A stretch of DNA of 64,000 nt from an uncultured Pseudomonadota bacterium (GCA_903848935.1 CAINHO010000031.1:1-64000), one strand, 5' to 3'. Positions 9,901 to 16,958 are shown, numbered from the stretch's first letter. The notes: generated by a model from the sequence alone, not told the origin. Made by a program: numbers and translations.

Positions 9901-12444
9901 TAAGTTTGAAACAGCCACACGTCCATCACTTGTAATCGCGTCGGTAGGATTTCCTGTGTCATTTACTAAGACTAGGCTAGGCGTAGCGATTGTCCTATCC
10001 AAAGTAAAAGCTAATGCACTGCTATTTAAACCGACATTTCCCGCCGCATCAATTTGCCGCACGATGACAGATTTATTGCCATCACCGATAAGCGTAAAAG
10101 CTATTCCGCTGCCCGTTGTCCAATTTACGCTGTTGTCTGTGCTGTATTGCCATGTTGCATTTGACGCTAAACCAGAAACATTTACAACGCCGCTGTTAGT
10201 TATGGTATCGCTAGCACTAATGCCAGTATCTGCTGATAACGAGAGTGATGGAACAGGAATTTTTTCTGTTAATTTAACAACGGCAGGGGTCATTGCCGTC
10301 GTGTTAGGTTCGTTAATTTGAATATTAAAAAGGCGATCACCAGCACCAGTGGTATCACTCGGGTTTTCAATATAATAGATATTCTGTAACAGCGTTTGCA
10401 CAGAGGTTGCCGTTGCATTGGCATTCAACAAAATAGCTAGACCATTGCTTGCCTTGTCATTTGCGGTGACTGTTCCAATTGTTACGCCAGATACAGAAAC
10501 AAGTTCGCCAACACTTATCGTATTATCGTTACCTGATTGAATGGTTGTGCCATCAACACTAAATACACCACTGCCCAAACTGCCCGGGGCAAACGAAACA
10601 GAAACCATTGTATTGTTGTAATTGGTCGTATCTGGATCAGTAACTAAAGCATCTTGCCCAACATCCAAAAGCACTGGTGTACTCGAGCCTAACCAAAATA
10701 CACTGCTATCTCCGTTTAAATTCGTAACCGAAGGGGAATCATTGCTGCCATTGATGGTAAGTGTTAATACACCAATGTCTGTTAACAGATTGTCATAAAC
10801 GGTGTAATTAAAACTCTCTGTGAGTGTGTCACCCAGTTTGAGAGCTTGAACCGTGCTATTGCTGTCATTGACAACATAGGTGTAACTGCCATTAGCATTG
10901 AGCGTTAAGTTGCCATAAGTTCCCGCTATTACTTGACCAACTGTTCCTGCTGCACCGCTGCCTTCTATATTTCCCGTTCTAATCGCGCTAATACTTAATG
11001 CTCTGCCATCCACATCTATATCATTTGTTAGAACATTGCCGACGGCTGGATTTGCATTTTCACTATTATTGTTACCGCCCGCTTCTGTTGCACTGCCCGC
11101 ATCATTAACCGCAACAGGCGGATTATTAACCACGACAGGAGGTGGTGCAACGATTGTTAAATTGAATGTTTGAGCTGATAAAAGACCACCTGCACCATCA
11201 GAAACACCAAAAACAAGATTGTCTGCACCATTGATACCCGATGTTGGTGTATATCCGATTAAACCATTATCAATGTCAGCTTGGGTGAATGTACTGTTAG
11301 CCGTTAGCGTCACACCACTTTTAGTCAATATGCCTTTGGTTGTTGCAGTCGCTATAGTGTAAGTCAGCGAAGAGCTTGCTTGTTCAGCATCTACAACTTT
11401 AAGTATTGCGTTGGTAATTGTTGTAATCGTTGCATTTTGAGCGAGCGTTAAGCCCACATTTACGCCACCAGTGAAAGTGGGTGGCGTATTACTGTTAATG
11501 GCGGCGATTGTTGCTGCAACATTGCTTGTTAGCAGAGACGAATAGGTAAAAGATTTGCTTGCACCAGCGGCTAATGCTCCAGCGTCGTAGTCAATGACAA
11601 TGTTATCGTTAGCTGTGGTGGTTGTATTTACCGCTGGAGCAGTTGTGTAATAACTCGATGTAAAAGGGTTGAACGCTGCGTTAGTAGTGGTACTTGGAAC
11701 ATTTCCAATACTTAATATGGATACTCGGGTATTCGGGTCGGTTGAATAATAACCAAATATCGCCGAATGACCCGTGGCAGTTTGGTACGCATCAGGTGTC
11801 GAATTTTGAGCAAGAACTAAGGACGCACCGCTACCTGGTTGTTGAAATATAATCGTATTTACGGTCGTCTTATTATTCGTATAATCCGATGTATTATCAG
11901 GATTTACCATCCTCAAATAACGAGCATCGTTCATCGAGGTCGCACTGATATTTTTTAGTGTAACGTCAGCGGAGTAGTAAAGATCATTAACACCAAAACT
12001 GTAAGTAATAGTGACTTGCAAGTTGCCATTGTAAATACCAATGTATGTCGCAGAAAGGGTATTGCTTGTAGACGTGTTGGTTAACGAAAAATCGCTAATT
12101 TGATGCAAACTACCAACCGCCGTACTTGAAATCGGAGTAGCTGTGCTAGTACCAATATAATAATTTGTACCATATAAATTGACTCCTGCCGGAGTGGTGT
12201 ACCCTGCTGAAAAAAGTTCAAGCGGAGTACCTGGCAAGAAAAAGTCTAAATTAGTTGCAGTATTGGCAGCAGTAAGTCCAGCGGGGTTGTATACCATACC
12301 GACTAATGATTCACCTTTTCCTACATAATAACCCGTTGGCGGTGCGTCACTTGTCCCAAAATTACCATCCGGCGAAATGCCAAGCTCAAAAAAATTGCCC
12401 AACAAAAATACATTTCCTGCACTATCTTTAAAAGAACTTGGCAT
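901..12444 (-). CDS. Giant (3847 aa) Ig-like repeat surface protein with RTX / type I secretion C-terminus
   Basis: Domains in order: a Ser/Thr/Asn-rich N-terminal region (1-320) with no signal peptide; a cadherin/CSPG-like repeat (~325-440); a VCBS-like domain (~445-575, 'NDIDVDG' and 'NANGSYTYV'); a linking domain to ~730; 27 Ig-like repeats of ~90 residues (~731-3153), each with 'DTG..', 'W.YS.D.G..W' and 'GDG.KS..V.QTD.AGN' signatures; a VCBS-like domain (~3160-3260); a ~450-residue region; then two glycine/Asp RTX nonapeptides near 3730 and a C-terminal type I secretion target domain. The absence of a signal peptide plus the RTX tail fits export by a TolC-type system; none is encoded here. 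The start is supported by AAGGAG nine bases upstream of ATG. The likely role is adhesion or biofilm formation (inference). Transposase relics lie on both sides. Confidence 0.85.
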   Translation of the reverse strand: MPSSFKDSAGNVFLLGNFFELGISPDGNFGTSDAPPTGYYVGKGESLVGMVYNPAGLTAANTATNLDFFLPGTPLELFSAGYTTPAGVNLYGTNYYIGTSTATPISSTAVGSLHQISDFSLTNTSTSNTLSATYIGIYNGNLQVTITYSFGVNDLYYSADVTLKNISATSMNDARYLRMVNPDNTSDYTNNKTTVNTIIFQQPGSGASLVLAQNSTPDAYQTATGHSAIFGYYSTDPNTRVSILSIGNVPSTTTNAAFNPFTSSYYTTAPAVNTTTTANDNIVIDYDAGALAAGASKSFTYSSLLTSNVAATIAAINSNTPPTFTGGVNVGLTLAQNATITTITNAILKVVDAEQASSSLTYTIATATTKGILTKSGVTLTANSTFTQADIDNGLIGYTPTSGINGADNLVFGVSDGAGGLLSAQTFNLTIVAPPPVVVNNPPVAVNDAGSATEAGGNNNSENANPAVGNVLTNDIDVDGRALSISAIRTGNIEGSGAAGTVGQVIAGTYGNLTLNANGSYTYVVNDSNSTVQALKLGDTLTESFNYTVYDNLLTDIGVLTLTINGSNDSPSVTNLNGDSSVFWLGSSTPVLLDVGQDALVTDPDTTNYNNTMVSVSFAPGSLGSGVFSVDGTTIQSGNDNTISVGELVSVSGVTIGTVTANDKASNGLAILLNANATATSVQTLLQNIYYIENPSDTTGAGDRLFNIQINEPNTTAMTPAVVKLTEKIPVPSLSLSADTGISASDTITNSGVVNVSGLASNATWQYSTDNSVNWTTGSGIAFTLIGDGNKSVIVRQIDAAGNVGLNSSALAFTLDRTIATPSLVLVNDTGNPTDAITSDGRVAVSNLETGASWQYSQDGGVNWTTGSGSNFNLTGDGDKSVMVRQTDIAGNLSSNSNTLNFTLDTSVATPILTLTNDTGISSSDAISSNGLVTVSNLENSATWQYSDSGIGWIIGSGTNFTLTGDGAKSVVVSQTDVAGNISSNSNTLNFTLDTNVATPTLTLTHDTGSSNSDGITDDGTVSVTNLETGSSWQYSQDGGTNWTTGSGSSFTLTGNGTKSVIVRQTDIAGNLSSNSNTLNFMLDTSVGTPILSLTNDTGSSNSDGITNDGTVGIASLEIGANWQYSQDGGTNWTTGSGSNFTLTGDGTKSVIVRQTDIAGNLSSNSTPLNFTLDTRVATPILTLTHDTGSSNSDSITDDGTVSVTNLETGSSWQYSQDGGTNWTMGSGSNFTLTGDGAKSIVVNQTDVAGNLSSNSNTLNFTLDTRVATPILSLVNDTGSSNSDGITNEGTVGIANLETGSSWQYSQDSGVNWMTGNGPNFTLTGDGTKSVVVNQTDVAGNLSSNSNTLNFTLDTRVATPILSLVNDTGSSNSDSITNDGTVGIANLETGSSWQYSQDSGVNWMTGSGSSFTLTGDGTKSVVVNQTDVAGNLSSNSPPLNFTLDTRVATPILTLTHDTGSSNSDGITDDGTVSIANLETGASWQYSQDSGVNWMTGSGSNFTLTGDGMKSVVVNQIDVAGNLSSNSNTLNFTLDTGVGTPILSLTNDTGSSNSDGITDDGTFSIANLETGASWQYSQDGGVNWMTGSGSNFTLTGDGTKSVVVNQTDVAGNLSSNSTPLNFTLDTRVATPILSLTNDTGNSTTDGITNNGTVSIANLETGSSWQYSQDSGVNWTTGSGSNFTLTGDGTKSVFVRQTDVAGNVSLNSSTLNFTLDTRVTMPTLTLTHDTGNSTTDGITNDGTVSIANLETGSSWQYSQDSGVNWMTGSGFSFALTGDGTKSVFVRQTDVAGNLSTNRALTFTLDTSVSTPILSLTNDTGSSNSDGITRDGSISIANLETGASWQYSQDGGVNWTTGSGAGLTLTDDGYKSVMVRQTDVAGNTSLNSSVLTFTLKSTESTPILTLNNDTGSQNNDRITSDGTVNISDLTNTVSWQYSLDNGNSWMVGSGSSFVLYGDGNKSVIAQKTDAAGNVSTSDALNFMLDTNATTLGLALEADTGKNNDNVTSDGTVIVSGIENGASWQYSLDGGINWTQRNGTNFTLVGDGDKSVLVEQTDVAGNNSIRSSLNFTLDSTALAPTLALTNDTGISTTDRITDNGSVSVIGLENGASWEYSLDNGKNWITGSGTSFTLTGDGYKSVVVRQTDIAGNISTNSAPLNFILDQSVSVPELTLNTDTGNAFDGITSDGTVNVSGLENGAVWEYSTDNGSIWKSGTGNTFKLTGDGNKSVIVHQTDAAGNISPNSISLNFTLDSIALPPELSLENDTGNSNTDAITRDGRINVSNLENGASWQYSQDGGLNWITGQGNGFTLTGDGNKSVVVRQNDIAGNISANSNTLNFTLDTNVIAPSLALLEDTGYSNTDAITNNGTISVSGIENGANWQYSTDSGANWITGQGNSFTLTGDGYKSALVRQIDVAGNTSTISSPLNFTLDTLAVTPTLTLINDTGNSSTDRITSDSRMSVSNLENGASWQYSTDNGVNWITGIGNILTLADDGIKSVITRQIDVAGNISSNSLPLNLTLDTTVKTLQLALINDTGSSNTDGITQDGLVSVSNLENGANWQYSQDGGLNWTVGNGNSFTLFGEGEKSVIVRQTDVAGNASLNSSTLTFNLQNNESTPILALNNDTGNQANDRITRDGTITISDLKNAVSWRYSLDNGNTWTVGSNNNWNIGNNGSFTLLGDGNKSVIAQKTDAAGNISTSNVFNFTLDTNAAALNLVLKNDTGIDNDSITSDGTVIVSGIENGASWQYSQDNGSNWTEGSGTGFTLIGDGNKSVIVRQTDVAGNSSKNSDPLNFTLNSSALSPILKLAQDTGSSNTDKITSNGMVNVYGLENGASWEYSQDGGVSWITGNGTSFTLTGDGNKSVVVRQTDITGNISTNSAPLNFTLEQSATAPVLTLNADTGSSNTDKITNDGNIHISDFKNGATWQYSNDAGKNWITGNSTDFTVVDDGDKSIIARQIDVAGNISANSLPLNFTLNTLINAPVLTLKNDTGINNDKITSDGTVAVTNLGKNVSWEYSLDNGTNWITGSGNSITLTGDGGKSIMARQTDVAGNVSTISAPLNFVLDSTVATPILTLKNDTGYSNTDKITSDGTVIISGLENGVSWEYSQDDGTTWKTGSGNSIMLTGDGNKSILAKETDIAGNISDIAKFEFTLRSIESKFNADVKNLLETDSILTTSGKLTGTNTDKTTITLQTASVGKYGTFDIDQTGNWHYTTSSPHNEFLQDNVYVDSFPVITSDGQKTSVTIDITGTKDLPIVIDDVARQSIKPIITNGVPQNVLYGQLGLQSAQGKDIAQNTDKSWTSLDLTPVTFNLDKGQVAGKDTQGHTLLKMTLANGSTMTLNTWDGSYVYVSSTSSSTIDTTDIFNFSADGVPLVMSLNRYDFLDLDGIPDNVETNLANLATSADAIKPAVSGDSNNDGIADKFQGAVADIAWISYVDFKAALDNKLSSPKSVINIVVASDNLGKVDNVAQLNNIEVLPSNSVVVGGSKPQSTQISAPWDPLQFSVSAGTSAGLKDIDSVRLGTQVLVLIDIARASVSDFNGYMKYISAETINDYKAAGLPLITLDGEKLTSATQAGWYDYTQRTKGGDGAWFIKDATGKITKIAMIMTDNSFGDDNLAGNEITDPGLPIVANPPIVPTPPSDNTLKSDTNVSALPAEFNNLILQDTQIDQTVTKTELVDNPLLCLPQWTQKLLSIPAKISQAVTTTEKIVAPLNGVGNDLDNKIIGNSADNILNGLGGADTLTGGDGADTFVYLDKSDSPATNFDSITDFNIAQGDKIDLSEVDANSNLAGKQTFTYLGSASFTGQAGQLRFDSQSHMLLGDTQGSGNADFAIQLLGVSTLPAVVLI
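2985..10250 (-). repeat. 27 tandem ~270-bp repeats inside the giant adhesin gene
   Basis: The unit encodes ~90 residues. Counting 'DTG' unit starts in the protein gives 27 copies. Copies between about 7.0 and 9.5 kb are nearly identical at DNA level and exactly 270 bp apart: the string GCAACACGGGTATCTAAAG recurs at about 7562, 8102, 8372, 8642 and 8912. The copies at 3-7 kb are more diverged. Repeats 13-17 resemble 21-25 one for one, indicating an older duplication of an eight-repeat block. Confidence 0.9.
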
Positions 12445-12810
12445 AAGGTAAAACTCCTTGACTAAATCGTTGGTTAAACTACAAATCCAAAATTCACGGT
12501 AAAATTACTAACCACACTTTTTTTAAAATACATAATCATTCCGAACCCAACATTAAGACATCAACAGGTAATGCCAGAAATTTGAATTGAAAGTCCTATT
12601 TTTCATTGCCTTGCAAAAGCTGTGTTCATTATCAAAACGCTATTGAGCGCACTAATTTCAACTGTCATCCTTAACTGGCTGGTGCCATACCACTTAACGG
12701 AATTTATTTAGAAAAAATGTCTAGTGATGATATAGAAACTTTTCTTATCACCGGTTTATCGGCTGACATTCCACGTCCTAAAATTACCAGAGTTCGAGAT
12801 AAGAATTAAG
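12445..12810. other. Intergenic stretch upstream of the adhesin gene
   Basis: It holds the ribosome-binding site of the adhesin (AAGGAG on the minus strand) and presumably its promoter, though no clear -35/-10 pair was found. On the plus strand an open stretch at about 12677-12808 encodes 'LEKMSSDDIETFLITG...' without a plausible start; it is not recognised and may be another gene scrap next to the Tn3 relic. Confidence 0.4.
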
Positions 12811-13215
12811 CAACGCTATATCCCTGTATTTTTGAATGTGTTAAAAATCCAAGCAACACCATCGTCACAAGATATTTAGGCTGGAATTGAAATTTTACGT
12901 CGCTTAAACGCTGAAAATATCCGCAAAATTAGCAGATGACACGCCCACCAGTTTTGTGAAAAAACGATGGAAAGATGCAGTTATTACGGAAAATGGATTG
13001 AAAATAACGCCCATTGAAGCAATTGTTCCCGACCATGCAAAGAATTTCGTCAATCAAGTAACCGCATTATTGCCCAGGGTGAAAATTACTGAATTATTAT
13101 TGGAAATAGATGAATGGACGACTTTTACTCAACATTTCACAGATTTAACCAGTGGAGAAATTACCAAGGATAAAACTCTTTTACTCACTGCGATTTTGGC
13201 TGATGATGCACTTGT
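12811..13215 (+). pseudogene. Tn3-family transposase (TnpA) relic
   Basis: The fragment starts in one frame with 'RYIPVFLNVLKIQATPSSQ', passes an in-frame TAG, and continues 'GIEILRRLNAENIRKI'. It then shifts frame to 'DDTPTSFVKKRWKD', jumps over the section where the family has its 'YELC..LRSGDIW' block, and resumes with 'PRVKITELLLEIDEWT' and 'SGEITKDKTLLLTAILAD'. These are conserved parts of Tn3-type TnpA in the right order. The catalytic C-terminal third is missing. The nonsense codon, frameshift and internal deletion make it a clear pseudogene. No GGGG-type terminal repeat or resolvase was found. Confidence 0.8.
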
Positions 13216-13306
13216 TGGGTTTCAAATTTGCACACACGGTTCTTAGGAGATTCGTGGCTGGCAACAGTCACGGTTTATCTAATCCCGTTAGTATTGGAAC
13301 CCCTTT

Positions 13307-14644
13307 TTACTGATAAATTGCCGCAATCAACAATGTATGCAAACCACCAAAACTTCCATTACTCATCAAAATAACATTAGTGCCGTGTTGAACTTCATTG
13401 CGAACCCGCGCCACAATTTCATCCAACGTCTGACAAACCACCGTATTACTCGCCAACGTTAATGCACTGTGCGATTCCGGTTGGTAAATAATCGCCACAT
13501 CCGCCGCGCGTAATGACGCAGCTAACGTATGTTGATGCACGCCCAATCGCATGGTATTGGAACGCGGTTCGATGATTGCGATGATTTTTTCACCATCAAC
13601 GTGCTGCCGCAGTCCGTCTAATGTTGTCGCAATCGCGGTTGGATGATGGGCAAAATCGTCATAAATCGTCACACCATTTTTCGATGCCAATACTTCCATG
13701 CGCCGTTTTACATTTTGAAAATTCGACAACGCTCCAATCGCATCGTGCGGCAAAATTCCAACGTGATGCGCGGCTGCCATTGCCGCTAAGGCGTTGCGTA
13801 CATTGTGTTCACCGGTCAAATTCCAATGCACTTCACCTTGGTGATGAACACCAAAATACACCGCGAAATGACTGCCGTCCGACGTTAATAAATCCGCGTT
13901 CCAACTGCCCTCCCCTAAAATACTGGTGTACGAAACAGGCGTCCAGCAGCCTAACGCTAAAGTTTCTTCCAATGCCAAATCGTTTTCTGGCGCAATCAAT
14001 AAGCCTTCGCTCGGCACAGTACGGACAAAATAATGAAACTGTTTTTGAATCGCCGCCAAATCTGGAAAAATATCCGCGTGGTCATATTCCAAATTATTCA
14101 AAATCGCGGTGCGTGGACGGTAATGCAGAAACTTTGACCGCTTATCAAAAAACGCTGCGTCATATTCATCCGCTTCAATCACGAAAAAATTGGAATCCGT
14201 CAATCGCGCCGATACGCCAAAATTCAACGGAACACCGCCAATCAAAAAGCTCGGATTCAATCCATTCGCATCTAAAATCCACGCAACCATACTGCTCGTA
14301 GTCGTTTTGCCATGTGTTCCTGCGACTGCCAAAACCCATTTATCCTGCAGCACATTTTCAGCCAGCCATTGTGCGCCGCTGGTATAACGCAGCCCACGAT
14401 TTAAAACGGCTTCAACTTCCTCATTCCCTCGTGATAACGCATTGCCAATAATCACCAAATCCGGGGCATCTAAATTTTCCGCACAATATCCTTCTTTGAG
14501 CGTGATGCCTTGGACGATAAGTTGGTCACTCATCGGCGGATAAACATTCTGATCCGAGCCACTAACGTCATGACCCAACTGTTTGGCGAGTACCGCTAAA
14601 CCCGCCATAAATGTGCCGCAAATACCTAAAATATGAATACGCAT
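13307..14644 (-). CDS. mpl: UDP-N-acetylmuramate:L-Ala-gamma-D-Glu-meso-diaminopimelate ligase
   Basis: Mpl reattaches the recycled murein tripeptide to UDP-MurNAc in the cytoplasm, saving peptidoglycan precursors. The 445-residue length is normal. The N-terminal Rossmann-like Mur domain starts 'MRIHILGICGTFMAGLA'; the ATP-binding loop 'GTHGKTTTSSM' is near residue 108; the central domain has 'NNLEYDHADIF', and the C-terminal domain has 'DDFAHHPTAI' and 'IEPRSNTMRLG'. It is the last gene of a minus-strand group (ankyrin protein, truncated Mur-like protein, mpl) with gaps of 15 and 3 bases, so it is probably co-transcribed with them. All catalytic motifs are present, so this copy should be the working enzyme. 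Confidence 0.95.
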   Translation of the reverse strand: MRIHILGICGTFMAGLAVLAKQLGHDVSGSDQNVYPPMSDQLIVQGITLKEGYCAENLDAPDLVIIGNALSRGNEEVEAVLNRGLRYTSGAQWLAENVLQDKWVLAVAGTHGKTTTSSMVAWILDANGLNPSFLIGGVPLNFGVSARLTDSNFFVIEADEYDAAFFDKRSKFLHYRPRTAILNNLEYDHADIFPDLAAIQKQFHYFVRTVPSEGLLIAPENDLALEETLALGCWTPVSYTSILGEGSWNADLLTSDGSHFAVYFGVHHQGEVHWNLTGEHNVRNALAAMAAAHHVGILPHDAIGALSNFQNVKRRMEVLASKNGVTIYDDFAHHPTAIATTLDGLRQHVDGEKIIAIIEPRSNTMRLGVHQHTLAASLRAADVAIIYQPESHSALTLASNTVVCQTLDEIVARVRNEVQHGTNVILMSNGSFGGLHTLLIAAIYQ

Positions 14645-14647
14645 AAA

Positions 14648-15088
14648 TTATCGTAAAATCCGTTGTTTGAGTTTGGTATCCAGGGCTGGCAGCTTGGGAG
14701 CGTGCTTGACCGGTTGTGAAGGGATTACTTTTTTAGATGTATTTTGTTGAACGTCTTGCAGCGTCGTTTCCATCGACCATTTATCGTGTAGCACATACTC
14801 TTCCAGCCATAACGCCCCCGAAATATAAGGCATCAGGCGTTTACGCACTTCGAGTAATTCGACATTGTCCGGACACAATTCATTGCCAATAACGATCAAT
14901 TCTGGATTACCTTCTAAATTTTTGACGCTAAAAGGCTGTTGAAGATGAACCCCAGCCGCTTCCAGTTTTTCACGAATTTCCGGAATAAAACAACTGTCTG
15001 AACCGGTTATTTCATGTCCCGCTTGTCGCGCTAACAAAGCCAATCCACTCATAAACGTCGTTGCCACACCAATAATGTGCATCCGCAT
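14648..15088 (-). CDS. Stand-alone Mur ligase N-terminal domain (Mpl paralogue lacking ATPase and C-terminal domains)
   Basis: Residues 1-106 align with the first domain of the adjacent mpl: 'MRMHIIGVATTFMSGLALLARQ', 'GSDSCFIPEIREKLEAAGV', 'ELIVIGNELCPDN', 'YISGALWLEEYVLHDKW'. Similarity ends at 'VL.DKW', exactly where Mpl goes into its ATP loop 'GTHGKTT'. In its place is a ~40-residue Lys/Gln/Pro-rich tail. Without ATP-binding and acceptor domains it cannot be a ligase; UDP-MurNAc binding, regulation or a scaffolding role is possible. It ends 3 bases before mpl starts. It looks like a tandem duplicate that was truncated and kept open, not an obvious frameshift pseudogene. Confidence 0.75.
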   Translation of the reverse strand: MRMHIIGVATTFMSGLALLARQAGHEITGSDSCFIPEIREKLEAAGVHLQQPFSVKNLEGNPELIVIGNELCPDNVELLEVRKRLMPYISGALWLEEYVLHDKWSMETTLQDVQQNTSKKVIPSQPVKHAPKLPALDTKLKQRILR

Positions 15089-15103
15089 TTGTATTATCCC
15101 CGT

Positions 15104-15652
15104 TTAACGTCTTTTCTTCGGTTTTTCGGCCTCAGCGGCGGCAGCCTCTTCCGCTGCTTTTTTAGCGGCCAATTCTTCTGCCGTTGGTTCAGGTGGTTTG
15201 GGCGGTTCTGCCCCTTTTGCCCCAGCAGCTTCCAATATCTTAATTACATTTTCACTGCTGATTTTTTTCGCTCGCTCCAACAATGGTAGTTTTTGCGCGT
15301 CGGTAGCATTGACATTCGCACCGGCTTTTAACAACAAGGCAATAATGTCTTCATCACCAAAAATGAGCGCGTCCATTAACGCAAAATTGCCCGCATTATC
15401 GACGATATTCACATCCGCACCGTATGCCAGCAAGGTTTTCACACTATGAATGTTACCGCTAAAACACGCCGCCATTAACGCCGTGCGTCCACCCGCATTT
15501 TTACTGTTCACGTCAATACCTTGATTCAACAAAGTAATCACCCGCTCTTCGTTACCATTCATCGCGGCAAGAAATAAATTTTTACCATCCTCAGCATAAA
15601 GCTGCGGAGAAGATGCGAGTAATAACATAATCAAACAATTTCTATACTTCAT
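15104..15652 (-). CDS. Periplasmic ankyrin-repeat protein
   Basis: 182 residues. Residues 1-20 form a signal peptide (hydrophobic 'LIMLLLASS', probable cleavage after 'LYA'). Three to four ankyrin repeats follow (~25-145): 'NLFLAAMNGNEERVITLLNQG', 'GGRTALMAACFSGNIHSVKTLLAYGADVN', 'GNFALMDALIFGDEDIIALLLKAGANVN'. The C-terminal 40 residues are Pro-, Ala-, Glu- and Lys-rich with a very basic end. Ankyrin repeats bind proteins; the partner is unknown. It is the first gene of the minus-strand group leading to mpl and is divergent from apaG, with 75 bases between the starts holding both promoters. Confidence 0.7.
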   Translation of the reverse strand: MKYRNCLIMLLLASSPQLYAEDGKNLFLAAMNGNEERVITLLNQGIDVNSKNAGGRTALMAACFSGNIHSVKTLLAYGADVNIVDNAGNFALMDALIFGDEDIIALLLKAGANVNATDAQKLPLLERAKKISSENVIKILEAAGAKGAEPPKPPEPTAEELAAKKAAEEAAAAEAEKPKKRR

Positions 15653-15727
15653 ACGGAATCGCTACCTGCGTTTAGAGAAAATTAGGATAGAATGCAAAAA
15701 CACCAAAAACCATCGGAATTTTGCTTC

Positions 15728-16105
15728 ATGAACGAAAATCATAATATCAGCGTTACCGCCTCTGCGTCTTTCGTCGAACAGGAATCGGACGTTAACCAGA
15801 ATCGCTACATTTTTGCCTATACTATCACTATCGCTAACACGGGTAAAAGCACGGCGCAACTATTGCAACGCCATTGGGTTTTGACCGATGCCAATGGCAA
15901 GATTCAAGAAGTCCACGGCGAAGGCGTAATTGGAATGCAACCGCAAATTAACACGGGCGAGCATTTTCGCTACACCAGCAGCGCGTTACTTGAAACGGAT
16001 GTCGGCATTATGCAAGGTTATTACACGTTTCGGGACAAAAATGGCGAAACCTTTGACGCACCAATTCCGTGTTTCACGCTTGCGATTCCACGCACTTTGC
16101 ATTAA
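15728..16105 (+). CDS. apaG: ApaG protein (Co2+/Mg2+ efflux-associated, FN3-like fold)
   Basis: Small cytoplasmic protein of the ApaG/DUF525 family, usually linked to apaH. The start at 15728 gives 125 residues, the usual length; an upstream GTG/ATG-like extension to 15692 would add 12 residues without family support. Conserved segments seen: 'RYIFAYTITIANTGK', 'AQLLQRHWVLTDANG', 'EVHGEGVIGMQP', 'GEHFRYTSSALLET', 'MQGYYTF'. The biochemical function is unsettled: the historical association is with cobalt resistance and the fold is like fibronectin type III. It is separated from apaH by 6 bases and certainly shares its transcript. Confidence 0.92.
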   Translation: MNENHNISVTASASFVEQESDVNQNRYIFAYTITIANTGKSTAQLLQRHWVLTDANGKIQEVHGEGVIGMQPQINTGEHFRYTSSALLETDVGIMQGYYTFRDKNGETFDAPIPCFTLAIPRTLH

Positions 16106-16111
16106 ATCATT

Positions 16112-16948
16112 ATGGCTATTTACGCGATTGGTGATGTACAGGGCTGTTTTGACGAACTGTTGATTCTGCTCGATAAAATTTCTTTCAACGAACGTTCGGA
16201 TCGATTGTGGTTTGTTGGCGATTTAGTGAACCGTGGCGCGAAATCATTAGAAACGCTGCGATTCGTCAAAAATCTAGGCACGGCAGCGATTACCGTTTTA
16301 GGTAATCACGATATTCATTTATTGGTCACGGCAAATTTCCCAGAACGCGCCAAGAAAAAAGATACGTTAAATGCCATTCTCACCGCACCCGATAAAGACG
16401 AATTACTCGATTGGCTACGGCATCGCCCGTTGTTCCATTATGAAAATGGGTTTGGTTTATTACACGCCGGTTTGCCGCCGCAATGGGATTTGGCACAAAC
16501 TCAAACAATGGCGACGTTAGCAGAAACGGCGTTGCGTGGTGCGGATTATCAAACGTTACTCGCGCAACTTTATGACAATCAGCCCAACGTGTGGTCAGAC
16601 GATTTGGCAGGAATTGAGCAATTACGTTTTATTTTCAATTGTTTTACCCGAATGCGTTTTTGCGATAAAGAGGGACGGTTAGATTTTAAAAATAACGGTG
16701 GAATGGGTTCACAGCCTGCATATTTATTACCGTGGTTTGAAGTTCAACATCGCAAAACAGCCAATACAAAACTCATTTTTGGACATTGGGCGGCGTTAGG
16801 GTATTACACCGAACAGAATTGTTTCGCGATTGATACGGGTTGCATTTGGGGACGTGAATTAACCGCGATACGTTTGGATGGCGACACTGTGCAACGATTT
16901 AGTGTTGCTTCGAAAGTACCACCGAAAAATACCACGTTTAATTTTTAG
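16112..16948 (+). CDS. apaH: Symmetrical bis(5'-nucleosyl)-tetraphosphatase (Ap4A hydrolase)
   Basis: ApaH splits Ap4A into two ADP and also decaps Np4-capped RNAs. It is a calcineurin-type metallophosphatase. Metal-binding motifs are intact: 'GDVQGC' (~residue 7), 'GDLVNRG' (~36), 'GNHD' (~65) and the C-terminal 'GHWAALG' and 'DTGCIWG'. The 278-residue length is typical. It lies between apaG and the CheB-CheR fusion (gap 10 bases), so the alarmone hydrolase and the signalling genes may form one operon. Confidence 0.96.
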   Translation: MAIYAIGDVQGCFDELLILLDKISFNERSDRLWFVGDLVNRGAKSLETLRFVKNLGTAAITVLGNHDIHLLVTANFPERAKKKDTLNAILTAPDKDELLDWLRHRPLFHYENGFGLLHAGLPPQWDLAQTQTMATLAETALRGADYQTLLAQLYDNQPNVWSDDLAGIEQLRFIFNCFTRMRFCDKEGRLDFKNNGGMGSQPAYLLPWFEVQHRKTANTKLIFGHWAALGYYTEQNCFAIDTGCIWGRELTAIRLDGDTVQRFSVASKVPPKNTTFNF

Positions 16949-16958
16949 GAGTTAATTT

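Noticed and set aside
2985-10250. Could the regular repeats be a CRISPR array
   Set aside because: Units are 270 bp, coding, without spacers, and no cas genes are present. No CRISPR-like array was seen anywhere in the window.
2834-10321. Many plus-strand ORFs of 60-259 codons across the adhesin gene
   Set aside because: They are antisense shadows of the 270-bp repeats, sharing the same period, with no ribosome-binding sites and no independent protein logic.
12956-13246. 96-residue hypothetical gene
   Set aside because: It is the middle of a Tn3 TnpA relic; similarity continues upstream in another frame and the GTG is not a real start.
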